In this document: piece after piece, positions 24,367 through 35,890 of the stretch
How positions within the stretch are numbered: the first letter of the stretch is position 1
Layout: each line of letters starts with the position of its first letter
DNA from: Polytrichum commune
Lineage: Eukaryota > Streptophyta > Polytrichopsida > Polytrichales > Polytrichaceae
Length of the DNA: 64,000 bases
Direction: 5' to 3'
Assembly: GCA_950295325.1 (NCBI GenBank)
Contig: OX485803.1
Span: 65,857,554 to 65,921,553, forward strand
Translations under genes and position numbers: made by a program
Notes under the pieces: model-generated
Database searches by the model: none
Told to the model about the DNA's origin: nothing
Seen by the model: only the letters and a program-made list of their open reading frames with translations

Positions 24367-24648
24367 TCACCCTCCTCCTCCACCACCACACCCTCCGCCG
24401 CCGCCGCCGCCCCCATCGCCGCCACCCCCACCCCCATCACCCCCACCCCCATCGCCGCCACCCCCACCCCCATCGCCACCACCACCGAAGAACGTACCCC
24501 CACCGAGAAATCCACCACGGCCACGGCCTTTACGACCGTGCCTGGATTTCTTTCTGGAGTGCCCGGCGCACACGGCTGTCGAAGTGAGGACGGCTGCAGC
24601 TTCAAACAGAACCACGCCGACCACAATTCCTAAGAGGGGCAACACCAT
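24367..24648 (-). CDS. Small glycine-rich secreted protein
   Basis: 93 residues. Residues 1-28 form a hydrophobic signal-peptide-like segment (LLGIVVGVVLFEAAAVL, then STAVCAG). A basic stretch follows (HSRKKSRHGRKGRGRGG), then a C-terminal half of Gly with periodic Asp and one Cys. This is the plan of plant cell-wall or secreted glycine-rich proteins. The ATG at 24,648 was preferred over an upstream non-ATG extension because it begins the signal peptide. A TATA box lies 155 bp upstream. Repetitive Gly codons alone could arise from a GGN repeat, but the preceding signal peptide and TATA box favour a real gene. Confidence 0.6.
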   Translation of the reverse strand: MVLPLLGIVVGVVLFEAAAVLTSTAVCAGHSRKKSRHGRKGRGRGGFLGGGTFFGGGGDGGGGGGDGGGGDGGGGGGDGGGGGGGGCGGGGGG

Positions 24649-24803
24649 TTTGACGGAGAAGATGCCAGCCGAATTCAGCTTCCCTGCACCCCACGATGAT
24701 CGTTGAATTACAGTGAACTGCCAGGCTAGGTGATCAGTTCCAACTCTGGATCTGCATAGTCCAGGAATCTGTATAAGGTTGATGGTGGATCTTATAAGTG
24801 AGC

Positions 24804-24813
24804 TTATATAAAG
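24804..24813 (-). promoter_or_regulatory. TATA box for the glycine-rich protein gene
   Basis: CCTTTATATAAG on the minus strand, 155 bp before the start codon, at a plausible distance for a 5' leader of about 120 nt. Confidence 0.5.
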
Positions 24814-24824
24814 GTTGTGAAACC

Positions 24825-25320
24825 GCGTCATGCTCTAATGCAGCTTCTCCGTGCAACATCACAGTCGGCCCTGGAGCCAAAGTGTCCACTCATCATCATC
24901 CGATATGTACTATTTCTCGAACTTCTCGCCCACTTCTCACCTCCTGACTACTCAGATTAAATTGCTAATCTATCTTGCAACAAGTAGTGCTTGACTAGAT
25001 TCTCACTATAAGCCTTGTCGTTCTGCGCCTTTCACTTGTTGTTGATCCCTAGACTTAGGGATATAAACAATTTCGGTCGATGTTTGTGATCTGGCGTGTT
25101 GAACCTGCAACTGTAGCTGCTCCCAGGGTCAGCTCATGGGGCTGGAATCAAGTTCTGGTCTGGGGTTGCCGCCCACACCTTCAGCTCAAGCTTGCACGTT
25201 TGATCGCAAGGCCAAGGAATTTGTCGGAGCACTTCCTTCCTGACTCCATGTGCCTAAAGATGCTGGAGCTAAATTAAGTGTCTCAAGGTTTGTGGTAGGT
25301 CCCAAGTTTTTGGCTCAAGT
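24825..25320. repeat. Second copy of the 18.3/19.4-kb duplicated segment
   Basis: Matches 18,300-18,355 and 19,435-19,790 in order and orientation (TTCTCCGTGCAACATCAC, GGCCCTGGAGCCAAA, CATCCGATATGTACT, CAGCTCATGGGGCTGG). It lies directly upstream of the glycine-rich protein promoter, so it may be either promoter sequence that was copied or a repeat that landed there. Confidence 0.6.
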
Positions 25321-25524
25321 TGATTGTCAAGTTCAGGTTCGAACTCAACAATGAATCCAAAGAAAGGAGGAGGAAGCATATTAGCTCCTACACATATGCA
25401 TGTTTACTACACCTAGAGAGGGTGGAAAGGTGCTATTTTATTCCAAATCAATGTTTAATTCGGCTTCAAAGATCTCAAATTAGTTTATTGAGGTTTATGT
25501 AATTTGAATGACATAATATTATCC

Positions 25525-25666
25525 AGATCCATAACAGTGCTTTGTGGGTTTGACAATATTCTACATAGTAATCCTCGATATTTCCCACATTTAGTGTGAT
25601 TGTGGGGAACATCCGGGAATACTACGTGGAATATTGTCAGTCCCATAGAACATTGTTATGGGTCTA
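25525..25666. mobile_element. Foldback MITE
   Basis: Almost the whole 142 bp is an inverted repeat. The arms of about 62 bp start AGATCCATAACA and end TGTTATGGGTCT; the centre has TTTCCCACA / TGTGGGGAA around an 11-bp loop. A half copy of the right arm is at about 34,303-34,356. Superfamily unknown. Confidence 0.7.
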
Positions 25667-27351
25667 AACAATGTTATGGAGCAGGAAACTACTTAAAGAA
25701 GATGCAACGTTTAAAAATCATCATTGTTGTTGTAATATATGGAATTACTAACTCTAGCCAATATATCCTTGGATAGGAAGGGATTGCCATTAAACTGCGC
25801 TACTAAAGTAGATTTGAGAATGGAGTGACTGGCATTTTGTATGACAGGCACAGTTTTGGCCGGGGATTCGTGGCACTCAAGTAAAGTCATCCGGTAATAA
25901 AAATCGGATGAGTCCATCAAGAAGCTCGGATGGAGCTTACTTTAGTGAAATGCCTCCGAGTTGGTTTGTAAGATTTATTTTCTCCCTCATAGCTACTGTG
26001 AACTACTAACTATTTTGTAGATATCAATAAGTTGGCAAGCTGCAATGATGCGCCTTGGATGCTCTATTTTCTAACCTCCCATGAGTTGTTTCCAAGGCCA
26101 TTATGTGGCTTTGACTTCCACATGGTTATTTTGATAAATATCGCAATATATCAACGTGTGCAACATATAATTATGATATGTTGTCATAGAAATTTTTTGT
26201 TGTTCATAATTCATTTATTTTGCATGGGTGTGATTGCTAAAATGTTTGTAGTATGTCAAAATAATATATATGACCTTATGGTAAATTGGTGAACTAAAAA
26301 AATCAAATTATTATTATTATTATTATATAAAATTTATTTGAAAAAATTAATATATACCATGTGATTTTAAAGATAATACAATATATGATGAGGATAAAAT
26401 ATTACAATAATTTAGATAGACTATGGTTAGAAACTTATGATCCCAATCAATTGCTTATTTACTGATTGGAATGCACATATATATTGGATTTTAAACCTTC
26501 AAGGTGAAGTGCACCCAATATGGAATTTGTAGTCAAGCGGCCTTCAAGAATGCAAGGGCAATGGTTTTTTTCGAAGTTGGGCGGGATGGGCAACAATTTT
26601 CGATCGGGTTTAGAAATTTCTTTAGATTGTTGGCCTAGCCCGGATTTGACACCCCCGAAAGTTCGTGAGGGGGTATTTAATGTGTGCCCATATTAAAAAA
26701 AAATTAAATAACCGGACTAGTAATGATAGGGTGGCAACGCATGATGCACCCACTTGTTTCTATATGAGGCATTTTTATTTTATCAAACCCCCTTTGTATT
26801 ATGGCCTTAAGTATTAGATTAGACTAGGATTATTCAGAATTACTAAAACTTGGTAATTTTGAAACCCTTGAGACAAGGAGCCGATGATGTGAGGTAGTGT
26901 CTAAAGTGGTTCATCTCATCCGCAAAGATGAATGAACTCTCACTAATGAAAATACATGAATGCCACGAATCCCCGGCCCACAATTTTGGAGGATGTCAAA
27001 GGTTGGGTCTCAATTTGCACTTTTGCATCATTTGGTTAAGGTTTGTCTTGTTTCATCCTCCATAACATCTAACTCAAACACCCTGTTGCCTTCAATCTTG
27101 TCCTCCAGATTGTCAATTGGGCCTATTATACATTGGGATCTAGATTTAGGGTCATTCAGTAAGCAGTCCCTAAGGAGTCCCTAAGGACTTCAGCGTCTCC
27201 ATCTTCACCTGCAACTGGCCTTGAATGTGCTAGGGTTGCGAAGTGATGTGGATTAGCTCGCTCTGCAAGCCAAGGCTTCAACTTTGAGATTTGGCTAGAT
27301 TGTGTGTGTGACTTGAATTAGTACCACCCTCATTAATTGGTATAATTAGTG
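25667..27351. other. No gene seen
   Basis: AT-rich sequence with an ATT microsatellite at about 26,309-26,327. No supported gene or element boundary. Confidence 0.5.
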
Positions 27352-27353
27352 TA

Positions 27354-27759
27354 GCGGTCGGTTCTCCCCGTTCATTGATTGGTAAGGACTGTAGGCACTC
27401 AGGTAGGTTCTTTGAAGTACACTAAATACTCTATTTAGTGTCACTTACTATTGAAGATTACGCAATGCTATATTTATTTACTGTATATCTCACATTTTAC
27501 CAACAAATGTCAAATTGGTTGCTTGGACATTACATGTAAGAACACTAACAACTTTGCTTGGCAAAAAATTACATCACTAGTAAAAAAGACATAGCACTTT
27601 GTAACTACAAATATCAAGTGACACTAAATAGCATATTTAGTGTAGAGATTAAGTAAAGAGGGAAATAGTCAATCGAAATTTGTGTTTGGGGTGGGTGACA
27701 AAGCAATCTCGAGGGAGCTTGTTGCATCTCTCCAACAATGAACGAGGAGAACCGACCGC
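27354..27759. mobile_element. MITE with TA duplication
   Basis: Ends GCGGTCGGTTCTCC and GGAGAACCGACCGC, with about 25 bp of inverted match extending through CCCGTTCATTG, flanked by TA on both sides. The interior has palindromes of the form CTAAATA...TATTTAGTGT. TA target and size fit Tc1/mariner-type or related MITEs; no transposase. Confidence 0.7.
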
Positions 27760-27761
27760 TA

Positions 27762-29254
27762 GTTACAGATGAACCGGAAGGGTTAGAAAAATAACCGGTT
27801 GAAGTTCAAGACTTCAGAAAAATTACCGATCATTTTAGAGGAATTCAAAGAATATACCTCAAATTAATGAAGAATAATCGAAAGATGTCAACATGTAACC
27901 AATTGGACTTGGAAACCCTAGGATCTCGACCGATTATGCCCAAAAATCTCGCCGAACACTTTCTCTCCAAGTGGGAATGCAGAGTGCAAAGTTGCAAACA
28001 CGTGCAACTCAAACAAAATTGCCTGCTACTTTTGCAGGAATAATAAGAAACATCACATGGTCGACTCAGCTCATAAGAGTCAACAAACGTATCTTTCTCT
28101 TTCTAGTTCTCTAGCCTGTCAAGATGAGTTCGGTTAAGAGCTTTCTCCGTGCTTTCCATCCAGCCCACCGTACTCCCTGGAAGTCCTCGTTGCTCACATG
28201 GAGGCACAACAAATTCATTGTGAGTTTCCTTGGATGTGGCCTTGCCATTCAACCCGGAGTGCTTGGACATGGTCATTGGTGATCCTAGCTTATGTGGCCC
28301 TATTGTGGGCATTTCCAACTCCACAAATAATTGTGACCATTGGGTTGGATTGGGAATTGTCTCATTCAATTAGTAATTGTAATCTTGTTTTTTGAAGGAT
28401 ATCACTTTTAAGTTTCAATTTCGAAGTTGATATGTAAAACTTATGAGAGGTCAAAAGTGAAGTGACCTTTTCTCTTTAAGTAAATGTTCATCACATAGGC
28501 CCTCCTAATTGTGTTCATTATTCGAACGTAAAATGTTGTCCATGCATAATATTAAGTAGCAATGCTAGCAGGGTACCCTTTGAGTACCCGCAATATTACC
28601 TCAACAAGAAGGGAAAAGCTTGCAAAGCAAGGGTGAATGACTGGATAAACAATCAAATATAGTAGCTTCAAAAAGGTATTAAAAAAGTTTCCAATGCGGG
28701 TGTTGGGAGACTTTTCCAAAAAGTGCACCTTTTTGACCTCACCAATTTTCCCATTGCTTTATAATTATTTAGATTTTTTTAGATCGTAATTTAGTCCATA
28801 TTAGAATCTTTACCACCACTTGGCATTAGTTTTGTCCTAGAAACCGACATAATTAATTCTAAGCATTGAAAGTAACTACCCAAATAAATTGAAAATAGCC
28901 TAAGTAGAACTCAAAAGTAACGCTACCTTTGCTCTTGAAAGAGCATCAAACTAGCACGCCCCGGTTTGATGCTAGTTTGAGAAGGTCATTCCGGGCTTGG
29001 TACTTAATGTTATGTGATTTTAGCGCATAGTCCAATACCATCGTGACACACTTATATAGGTTATCAACTAAGAAGAGTGACCACAGTAGGCCCACATACG
29101 TTTCCTTTTTTGTTTCAAGGTCATTTCTTTATATATGCTATTTGTTCAAAGGGGGGCTATATATACATATTTGGTTGTAAAGCAGATGTAAATATCTATC
29201 AAATTGTGGAATATAGGTGCTTTGGATGATTGAGGAGTATATATCATTTGAGGT
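27762..29254. other. No gene seen
   Basis: Only short open frames. The largest minus-strand frame (28,103-28,369) has no recognisable motif. Confidence 0.5.
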
Positions 29255-29574
29255 CACTACACTAAATATGATATTTAGTGTTTGATTATATTTAATGTTG
29301 TTACCATCCTACCCTGCTCAACACTAATTTTCAATTCTTGACAATTAGTGTTAGAAGATATGCTAGAAGATATGGTGGAATTCTTCTTTTATCATTGTTT
29401 TTTTATTATCCTTACTAACACTAAATTCAAACATGTAACTTCTACATATTACCATAGTTAATATTTAGTATTTGAGTTTACATTTAATGTTACTTATTTT
29501 CGTAAGGTGATTAACATTTAGTGTGTGCGTTCGTATTTAATGTATCAAACACTAAACATCCTTTCTAATGTAGT
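29255..29574. mobile_element. Possible CACTA-type MITE
   Basis: Left end CACTACACTAAATATG and right end CTTTCTAATGTAGT form an imperfect inverted pair. Subterminal TTTAGTGTTTGAT / ATCAAACACTAAA match exactly in inverted orientation. The last base of the right end and the 3-bp duplication do not fit, so the boundary is uncertain. Confidence 0.4.
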
Positions 29575-29762
29575 TTGGGAACCCATATGTACATATGGAA
29601 TATTAAATAGCAATAACCAATGAGAGCAAGTGGCAATGGGGGGTATGCAAAGAATACCTATACTACCTACATATGAGTTATGCATGTGGTAACCTAAATA
29701 ACTCTTTAACAAACACAACATTATGGGCATTGGTTTCCAATGGACGGAGTTCATAGTGTGTG

Positions 29763-30354
29763 CAAGGGCGGAGCCACCGGGGGGGGGGGGGGGGGAGGCT
29801 TAGCCCCCCTTGACATCAACATTAGAAAATTGTGCCAAAACGACTACAAATTTTTCTTTTTTGTTTTGCGACTGCAATGATAAATTTTTTGGGACATGTA
29901 ATACACCGTTGGAAAGGTGTTTTTAAGACCTTTCCAACCCCCACATTCCTAAAATTTTAGTTGGTAAAACCACAAAAAAAATGCATTCGTTTAGCGATTA
30001 CAGAGCAAGCTGGTCAAAGGAACCGCGATGGGAAAACGATAACAGTTCTTTTTTCGCAATGTTTTCTACAAGTGCATTTAAGGAAAGTCAGGCATTTGAT
30101 TACTATTAGCAATGTTTATTGGTGATGATTGGATGGTCGATCTTATGATCATCTATATCAAAAAGACCATTGCCAAAGCTTTAGATATTAACGACATTAT
30201 CAAATTTTTATGGGATGTTAGCTTGATGAGTCCAAATCTCTCAATAAATAATCAAATTCAACCACCTAATGAAATTTGGAAATAAAATATACATTAGATA
30301 TTTCCATATTTTGAGGTCAACCCCCCCTCGGTCAAAATCCCGGCTTTGCCCTTG
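29763..30354. mobile_element. Non-autonomous hAT element
   Basis: Ends CAAGGGCGGAGCC and GGCTTTGCCCTTG (imperfect 13-bp inverted repeat), flanked by a perfect 8-bp duplication AGTGTGTG (29,755-29,762 and 30,355-30,362). The size of the duplication and the GGGCGGAGCC-type end are those of plant hAT elements. A 17-G run lies just inside the left end. No transposase. Confidence 0.88.
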
Positions 30355-30362
30355 AGTGTGTG

Positions 30363-33027
30363 GTCCATAGGGAAGATTATCTTGTGTCAAGTTCTAATGT
30401 ATATATATAATAAACGACAAAGTTGAATGTGCATATTCTTTTCTATTGTTTGCTTATTCAAATGGCTTTCAAATTCAATTCATTATCATGCATGCCTAGG
30501 CCATGGCAACACATGTCCACTATTGAAAACGGTGGCCAAGCCATCGCAAGGTCATCAATTATCGGTGATAATGTGGTTTCTCATGTACAATCACGAATAC
30601 GCCAAAATATTGCTTTGCCCAATCACGAAAGTTGAGTAAGGTAGAATTACCATAACCTATGAAAATAAGGTGATTCGCATTGAAGATCTGGTCTGACAAA
30701 CATGAAATGATTTTCCAAGACAGACAAGAAGGATTCATGAAGAATGCAAGTTGTTTCATATTTTTTTGCCCTATACAAAAAATGCTACAGTTTTTCAAAG
30801 TGGAAAGTTGTCCAACCCCCTACTCGTTCACTCGATTCTCCCTACACCAAACATGATAATCCGTATTTTCATACGGAACATTGCCTAAATCGGTTACCTC
30901 ATGAGTACATTAACACTTGACTCCCATTGGCTACACTAAATGTACACGCATTGAAGTTGCCGCCGACCCATGATCGGTTTTAGAAATGGCACTTCACCAT
31001 TGTGACGGCGGTCTAGTGCACGGCTAGAGGGTGGTTAACGGGTTATGGTTATTCTACCTTAGTGCAACCAGTGCACAACAATGGAGTGAGTTCAAAGGAT
31101 TACAATTTCACTGTCATGAGCTTGAACTTGTTAGCACTCATACCCAAAAACTTACACATCTTTGTTGACGTTGACTAAAGACATAAAACAGACTTCGGCA
31201 ATTTTATTGCCAACGTGATTGAGGGCCCATTCTTTCCAATCTTTGTTGCTTGGGTTTACCCCACTCGATTTTACTCCTAGAAATAATGTCTACCTATAGA
31301 TAGGAGGGCTCTCTAACTATTGTAGACTTTCTTTAAAGGATATGTTTGGTGTGATATTCATTTGTGAATATTGTGATTATTAGTGGCTTTGCGGTGCATG
31401 TAGGGAGGGTGGAAGTGCTAGGTGGTTCGTATAAATATGGAGAAAAGGGCGGGGGGGAGAGGGGGAGAGGGGGAGAGGGTGTACATGTTGAGGTTGCATG
31501 TTTTAGAGGGGTCGTTGAACTTTACCCTTTGAGAAAGGCCAAGGTCAAGTCCTTGTGTGCCCACAATGCTAGTTGATGTAGGAAAGCGTTATCCCCAAAT
31601 TTCGAGCTTGAAACGGGGTGGACCCCTTCCCTAACATGTCATCTTGGCATTTTGTTAATGTGGTGAGAGAGAGGGGAAGGGAGTGTGGTGGGGCATGGTA
31701 CTGGCAGGATATATTGTCAGCTTGTGGGCGAAGTAATGATGTGTGGATTTTTTAAATGGGTGAAAATTAGTAGGTTAGGGTTGCCAAGAAATGGCATCCT
31801 GTCATACCTAGTGGGGTGGGCGTGCAGTGGGTTTGTAGTATTGTGTCCATGTTTTTCTCTACATTTGTGAGTGATGGCTTTGGAAGATAGTGCGGGTGAC
31901 TTGGATGTGGTAATTCCCACAGCAACCAAAAGGGGTGACGCAGTTGAGGATAGCATGGTAACCTCTTCTTCTATAGCACGAGAAGAGGTTGTAGTTGAGG
32001 AGGTTCCGACTGCAAGTCCTCGAGATGTTATTTTGTTGCAATTAGGCCTATGCTGCCAAGGGAGGGAGACTTTGTCGTTGGCTTTATTCATTGTGTGTAT
32101 CCGCCATTGGCAAGGTGGACACCCAATTGGATGGGGCCTCATGCCGCGCCGACTTGAAGTTTGGTAATCATGGTGGAGGAGGGCCTTGCAGAACTTGCAT
32201 CTGATCTATCAGTCATCTATTGGGGAGTTTGTGAGGGGGCACATGGAGCCATTTCAAGTTGAATTGAGGATGGTGATATGGTGTACAATTATCATCAGTG
32301 GTTGAGAGGGGATATGTCTTGTCCATGTTGCCCAATGGGGGTGCCCATGTTGGTGTTATGTTGACAGAGGAGTTAGTAACGTACATGAGTCCCAACTCTA
32401 GGGGTTGTGGGTAGACTAGAGTATGGTTAGGTTTGTTTTGTTTAGAGAAAGAGCAATTGTGAACACATGGCTCCCCTTGGCTAAGAAACTTTTGGTCTCT
32501 CATCATTAGCTTTGAATCATGAAGCATGTGCAATAATATGGTTTCCGAAATATGAGGTTGTCCTATTAAGCGTGGTTTTTGGTTGGTGTTGATGGTGTGT
32601 TGACCATTAGAGTCATAGGGGTTTGTAGGATCAAGGTGGTAGAGGGACAAGGTTTTGGTGATGTTTTATCTTGCGTTAATTAAGGATGAGGTATGTCAAG
32701 TATTGTATGAATGTGCAATGTAGTTTTTTTCATAGGGGCGGAGATGGATGGATTGGGCAATTTGAGGTTAGTAAGGGATCTTATTGTGGGTGTGTAAATA
32801 GTATTTATGATCCCTACAATGAATATGATTAGAGGTTGGACATGCCAACCTAATGTGCATAAATTGGCTTATATCTGGTTGTATTTCTATAGGATATATG
32901 TGATGCAAAAAATTGGGAGTTTGTCATGGCAAAAAATAAATTCAATGGGTTGTATGTGCAAGCCGAGTGCTAGGAAAGAAGGGGGTAATTTCTCAGTTGG
33001 TTTGAAGGATGCACATTATGTCAGGCC
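30363..33027. other. Gene-poor stretch with weak transposon traces
   Basis: No reliable gene. GA-rich block at 31,440-31,480. Frames at 31,871-32,167 and 32,807-33,031 (GCMCKPSARKEGG) look like decayed transposon coding sequence but I cannot assign a family. Confidence 0.4.
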
Positions 33028-33030
33028 TTA

Positions 33031-33392
33031 GGGCCGGTTCACACTATGGCCAAACTTCGAGAGGAGAAGCGTTTCGACCAATGAAAATGCAGAAATGTCC
33101 AAAGTCCATCCTCTCGGCCTTCACACTAGAGGCCGAAGTCCAAAGGACGTCACCTCCAAAAGAGCCTAGGTGGCGGCACTTTTAGGAAGATATGGCGCCA
33201 AGAGTTCGGCCTCTCGAGCCAAGTTTGGGTCGAGCAAAATGCTCGACCCAAACTTCCGTCGAGAGGCCGAACATTTTTACCCGTGGATTATTTTAATATA
33301 CTTTTTCAACCCAAAGGCTTCTCCTCTCGACATAGTTTGGTCTAGAAAAGTGACGCTTCTCCTCTCGACTTGGGCATAGTGTGAACCGGCCC
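33031..33392. mobile_element. Harbinger-type MITE
   Basis: Ends GGGCCGGTTCACACTATG and CATAGTGTGAACCGGCCC (18-bp perfect inverted repeat) with the 3-bp duplication TTA. The arms also share GAGAGGAGAAGCG. At the centre GTTTGGGTCGAGC is inverted around AAAAT. TTA targets and GGGCC ends fit PIF/Harbinger MITEs. Confidence 0.85.
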
Positions 33393-33395
33393 TTA

Positions 33396-34290
33396 GTTTG
33401 ACTAGACATGTGTAGCGTAGGGAATAAGAATCACATGGGAGGAGCCATAGGGGGGGGGGGGATATTGTCACATGTCTATTGTGTTGTGTTCATGCATAAT
33501 GAGTGCATAACATCAATGGGTTGGGGGGGGGGGGGGCATCGACACATGTTGTATTGGGTTAGGGCATATGCCCCCCATTGGTCCTGTCTAGAGATAATGC
33601 AGGGGTTAATTGTTTTTGTATGTATGTGCCAAGTTGAGGTGGGTTGGTGACTGATGGTGGGAGAGAAGAGGGAGGGGGAGTATTGGGGGATTGGGATGTG
33701 TTAATGGTGTGGGGCTAGAAGATGACTTTAGCTTGGGATAATGCAACTTCGATTAGTTGAGGGACCAAAGATGTTACCAAGATTCCAACACCTACTACTA
33801 GAGTCTTCCAATACACATGAATGAAATCCCCTCACCCCACCAACATGTTTCCTAATTAACAAATCCTCTACCCTTCAAACACCTTCATCGACTCTCACCT
33901 AACAATTAGTGCAAGTAAGCCACCTCCACCCAACTTCCACCCATTCTTCAATCAAACTTGGGAAGAAATTTGTAACAACTACTTAAGCTTACTTGAATCT
34001 TCTTCAATTTTTCTTCGACCTCCACCCAATCCCAAAGATTCGAAAGTGCAACATATGTTATCAAACAAAGGTTTAAACCAAAAAAAAAGAAAAAAGAAAA
34101 AAGGTTAAGCTAACCCACTAATGATCATGTTTCATGTTCTTCTTCTGATTTATTTTGTACTTGGAACAACTCCCCAATACCAAGGCAGATCCTTCATGTG
34201 AAGGCCATCACTTACGCACATTAATTACCTCTATTATATGACAAATCAAGCCTAAAATTGTCGTATTACAAGTGTTGTAGTCGTGTCTAT
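33396..34290. other. No gene seen; G runs
   Basis: Two long G runs (33,450-33,461 and 33,523-33,536) and otherwise unremarkable sequence. Confidence 0.5.
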
Positions 34291-34291
34291 T

Positions 34292-35560
34292 TCACGGAAT
34301 GTGGGGAATATTTTGTGGAATATTTTTAGTCCCACAGACATTGTCATGGATCTGAAATAATGTTATGCCTATGATTTTTTGCCTTTTACTCGATGGCTCA
34401 AAGTAATCATGTGAATAGAAATCAATCCCAATGTATTTATATTCTTGGGTCATCTCAATTTGGTCCTTGTATAGGTAAAATGTCTCTTGGTTTAATTTTC
34501 TTTTGTCACGGCCAAAGATCATATTTTTTGGTTTTAGATAAATTAACTTCAAGGCTAGAATAAGTGCAAAACTCATGTAGATTGTTCAAGAACTTTTGTA
34601 GGCATGCTCTTAATTTAAAGAGCATAACAACATCATCAACAAAAAGAAGAATGGCAACCATTGTATCAAATAAACATGGAGAATCCCCATAAATCTCGTC
34701 TAAATATTTTTCAAGTCCATCAATGTACAAGTTGACTAGGGTGTGGGAAAGGGGGCATCCTTGTATAACTATGATGTTAGACATTACTTTGCAATGTGTA
34801 TCTCTATTGATTTAAACCTTTGCATAAACTATAGTATACGTGGCTCTTACAATTTGTTGCAAATGAAGTGGTACGCCTAATCATCAAAGGTGCTCCCAAA
34901 GCTTGTCAGATGGAACTATGTTGAAAGTTTTCTTGAATCCAACAAAATAGGAATAGAGACATCGACTTGCAAATATTTCTTGTTCGATTGAAGTACATAA
35001 TGTAAGGATGTGGTCCATAGTAGATCCACCTGCCCTAGAACATGCTTGGCCTCTCGCTTTGACCCTTTCAATTATGCCTATGAAATAATTATTTTTTCTA
35101 AAAGGGAGCTATAGAGTTTGCTAAAGATTGTGCCAAGCATTATGGTCCTATAGTTCCCCAAGAAGCTTCTTTCATCGGATTTGACAATCATTTGAATAAT
35201 GTTGGTAGTCCATAAAGCCGGGAAAACCTTCTCTAGCCACTAAATTAAATAGCTTTGTGATTGGCCCACATAGATCAATTGCACCCATTTCAAAAACTCA
35301 AGTTTTAACCCATGAATATCTCATGCCTTGTGATTTGCTAGATCTTTCATATTGACCCATCTTTCCCCTTATGTAAAAGCATATGCAAATCAAGTGTTTG
35401 GGACAAAATGATCATTGATACTTTGGCATGAGGTGTAAAATTTTGTGCTACAATCCATTGCTTCTTGTGGCGTAAATGGGAAGATAGAATTCTTTATTTC
35501 TTCAAAGCTCTTCCAAAACAATTTTGGATCATATAGATAGATAGAAACTCCGGTCCCTTT
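34292..35560 (-). pseudogene. LINE reverse transcriptase fragment
   Basis: Minus-strand RT blocks in order: FVGFKKTFNIVPSDKLWEHL (about 34,960-34,900), QGCPLSHTLVNLYIDGLEKYL, LLFVDDVVML (FVDD at the catalytic box) and LEVNLSKTK, then YKYIGIDFYSHDYFEPS after a frameshift near 34,530. A non-LTR polymerase with stops and frameshifts; 5' and 3' ends are not defined. A different LINE lineage from the copy at 50-55 kb as judged by its motifs. Confidence 0.75.
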
Positions 35561-35817
35561 TTAGCAAGGGGCCGGCATGAATAAAGTGTCCGTTCGTAAT
35601 GCCAATGACCCGATGCTCACCGGACAAGGGGACATTGGGACAATACTACTCTCCCCTTTCGAGGATGGACAAAAGGATCAATTTTTAATGATCACTTTTG
35701 GATCACTTTTTAACAAACAACATAGTTCCTTTTGTTTGCTCCCCAAATAAGAGCGTTTCTTATGCTAAAATGTCATATTTCAATTTATACATGATATGCC
35801 ACCCTCAACATGGGCAT

Positions 35818-35890
35818 GGGGGTGTAGCTCAAATGGAAGAGCGCTCGCTTTGCATGCGAGAGGTACCGGGATCGATACCCGGCGTCTCCA
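35818..35890 (+). tRNA. tRNA-Ala (UGC)
   Basis: Complete cloverleaf: acceptor GGGGGTG / CGTCTCC with three G-U type pairs, D arm GCTC...GAGC, anticodon stem CTCGC / GCGAG with loop TTTGCAT (anticodon TGC), T arm CCGGG / CCCGG with loop ATCGATA, discriminator A. No intron and no encoded CCA. Internal A box (TAGCTCAAATGG) and B box (GGATCGATACC) are present and a T6 run at about 35,906 can stop pol III. Looks functional. Confidence 0.93.

Noticed and set aside
24355-24633. Pro/Thr/Ala-rich plus-strand frame opposite the glycine-rich gene
   Set aside because: Antisense shadow of GGN codons; the minus strand has the signal peptide and TATA box.
31364-33031. Several frames of 60-140 codons
   Set aside because: No motif I can name; GCMCKPSARKEGG hints at a transposon but is too weak for a call.
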